This document shows, piece by piece, positions 62,631 through 64,000 of a DNA stretch of 64,000 nucleotides. Location of the stretch: NCBI GenBank assembly GCA_030522415.1, contig CM060118.1, forward strand, positions 27,119,151 to 27,183,150, read 5' to 3'. Below the pieces are notes generated by a model. The model searched no databases. It had not been told where the DNA came from and worked only from the letters and a program-made list of their open reading frames with translations. The number at the start of each line of letters is the position of its first letter. Position 1 is the stretch's first letter. The DNA is from Channallabes apus. Lineage: Eukaryota; Chordata; Actinopteri; Siluriformes; Clariidae. Position numbers and translations under genes: made by a program.

Positions 62631-63929
62631 CATAATCATAATGCATTTATTAGGTAAGTATTTCCTACTGAATTGTTTTCCATGCTGTAGAATTCTGCAG
62701 GTCAGCACACAGCATGTCTTTGGTGACCAGCTACAAGTGCTTCACCAGCAATATGTTGGCATCAACAAAGTGATGTCAGTAGTTACATCACTTACACAAG
62801 CTCTACAGTACAACTTGCTTAGCAGTAAAAGGTCAAAGTGAAGAGGATTATAGGTAATTTGCCATGCTGTGCATTGGATAATTTGACTCCTTTATTCTCC
62901 TGTGACGCTGTATATTCTATGTACTTTATTTGCATGCTCAAAGGCAGATAAATGGAGAAAGGACTTTTTTTTTATTAAACTGTCCAGATTAAGCTACTGG
63001 AATGGCTGCTAGAATACATACTGTATCGCTATAGTTGAGCTGGTATATGTGGTTGTGTGTTTTACCAACTATCTCAGTCACATGTGCATGCGAGTGAACA
63101 GACAACAAACATGTACAACCTGGACATAAGCATATTCCATATTATCACACAACTGACAGATTATTGATATTGAAGGTGGTTTGGCAAAACTATTTATGGA
63201 GGCTCAGGGTAACCTCGTGTGTGTCCCTAACACCTTTCAAGCCAAATCCATTCCGTGACCAAGTAAACATATAGGAGGAAGGCCTACTGTATAGGAGGAT
63301 GTTTCTCAGATCTCTGTTCCTCCTTCTTGAGCAGAACAGACCTGAATGGAGCTGCTCCAGAAAAACTAATGAAGTGGCTGGTGGAACAAGAAACTGAGTC
63401 GTGCTCTAATCCAACATACAACCTGCCATCTGATCAGTGGCACAAAGCGAAACACTCAGTCTTCTACAAAACACTTAACCCCTCGTCTACTGGGGGTTGG
63501 GGGTGTGAACGAATGATGGGGACAAAGAGCTAAAAAGAAGGGTGGTGAGTGAAAAGGAGTACTGCTGTACTAATGAGCGCCACATCACGCTTCTTCCTTT
63601 CATGATTTTTAAAACTTTTCCACTAAAGGTACTTAAATATTCAACTGATGCATGGACTAGGTGTAGATCAAACAACACAGATGGGCAAAGCTAAAGCTTC
63701 AAACACCATGAAGTTAGTGATTGAAAAAAGAGAAATACATACAAAAAGCACATAAATAGGCAATCTGAGCTACATGTGCAATAGGAGTAAAACAAAGACC
63801 ATATGGTAATACAATGCTGGAATAAAGAATGCTTGACAAACTGGTTAGAGGAAACAGATTATGCAGTTTTATAATATCTTAAACATTAGCATTTACCAAA
63901 TACTGTAGTGCTGAGTAGTATAGGGTGTG
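62631..63929. other. Non-coding interval, no gene seen
   Basis: No coding similarity or clear repeat. Confidence 0.4.
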
Positions 63930-64000
63930 ACAACCCAACGACGGCGGGACTTGAACCCTGATCCGAAAAAACAAAGCAAACCCAGAGCCGTAGCCACCTG
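63930..64000 (-). repeat. tRNA-derived SINE head, cut by the window edge
   Basis: On the minus strand, CAGGTGGCTACGGCTCTGGG (A-box-like) is followed by GGTTCAAGTCCCGCC (B box). Runs off the right end. Confidence 0.6.

Noticed and set aside
1..64000. CRISPR arrays, operons, phage or bacterial systems
   Set aside because: No such structure; the sequence is intron-rich vertebrate DNA.

Overview
This window is nuclear DNA from a vertebrate, almost certainly a teleost fish. Three things point there: intron-rich genes with fish-like proteins, an in-frame UGA with a SECIS in a selenoprotein U gene (mammals have Cys at that position), and a dense mix of Tc1/mariner, hAT and Harbinger-like elements plus tRNA-derived SINEs. 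I could not identify the species; the repeats would fit an ostariophysan, but that is an impression only.

Four protein-coding genes can be assembled exon by exon with GT-AG introns and an unbroken frame. (1) 225-6355, plus strand: selenoprotein U1 / peroxiredoxin-like 2A, 5 coding exons, 210 residues including a UGA-encoded Sec at codon 72, with a SECIS in the 3' UTR at 6671-6767 and a poly(A) signal at 6818. (2) 15935-12441, minus strand: sideroflexin 3, 10 coding exons, 322 residues, with a probable non-coding first exon and CCAAT/CRE promoter near 17492-17760. (3) 19602-38824, plus strand: PDZD7, 15 coding exons, 930 residues, three PDZ domains and a harmonin-like helical domain. (4) 45723-41921, minus strand: LZTS2, 4 coding exons, 695 residues, coiled coil with a C-terminal PDZ ligand.

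The block sfxn3(-) pdzd7(+) lzts2(-) is the mirror image of the human 10q24 order LZTS2(+) PDZD7(-) SFXN3(+), so this microsynteny is conserved. The neighbouring selenou1/PRXL2A gene lies elsewhere on human chromosome 10 (10q23), so a synteny breakpoint lies between 6.8 and 12.4 kb, in an interval packed with transposons.

The remaining sequence is introns, UTRs and repeats. 6.9-11.6 kb holds several Tc1/mariner-type elements. The pdzd7 introns carry an hAT element with perfect 8-bp target duplications and three tRNA-type SINE copies. 46-64 kb is upstream of the lzts2 start codon, probably 5' intron or intergenic. It has no recognisable coding exon but holds a Harbinger-like element, mariner-type MITEs, a SINE nested in a MITE, and an hAT-bordered element that contains a Harbinger-derived core. 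The genes share no pathway; their roles are redox, mitochondrial serine transport, stereocilia/Usher complex and Wnt/cytoskeleton.
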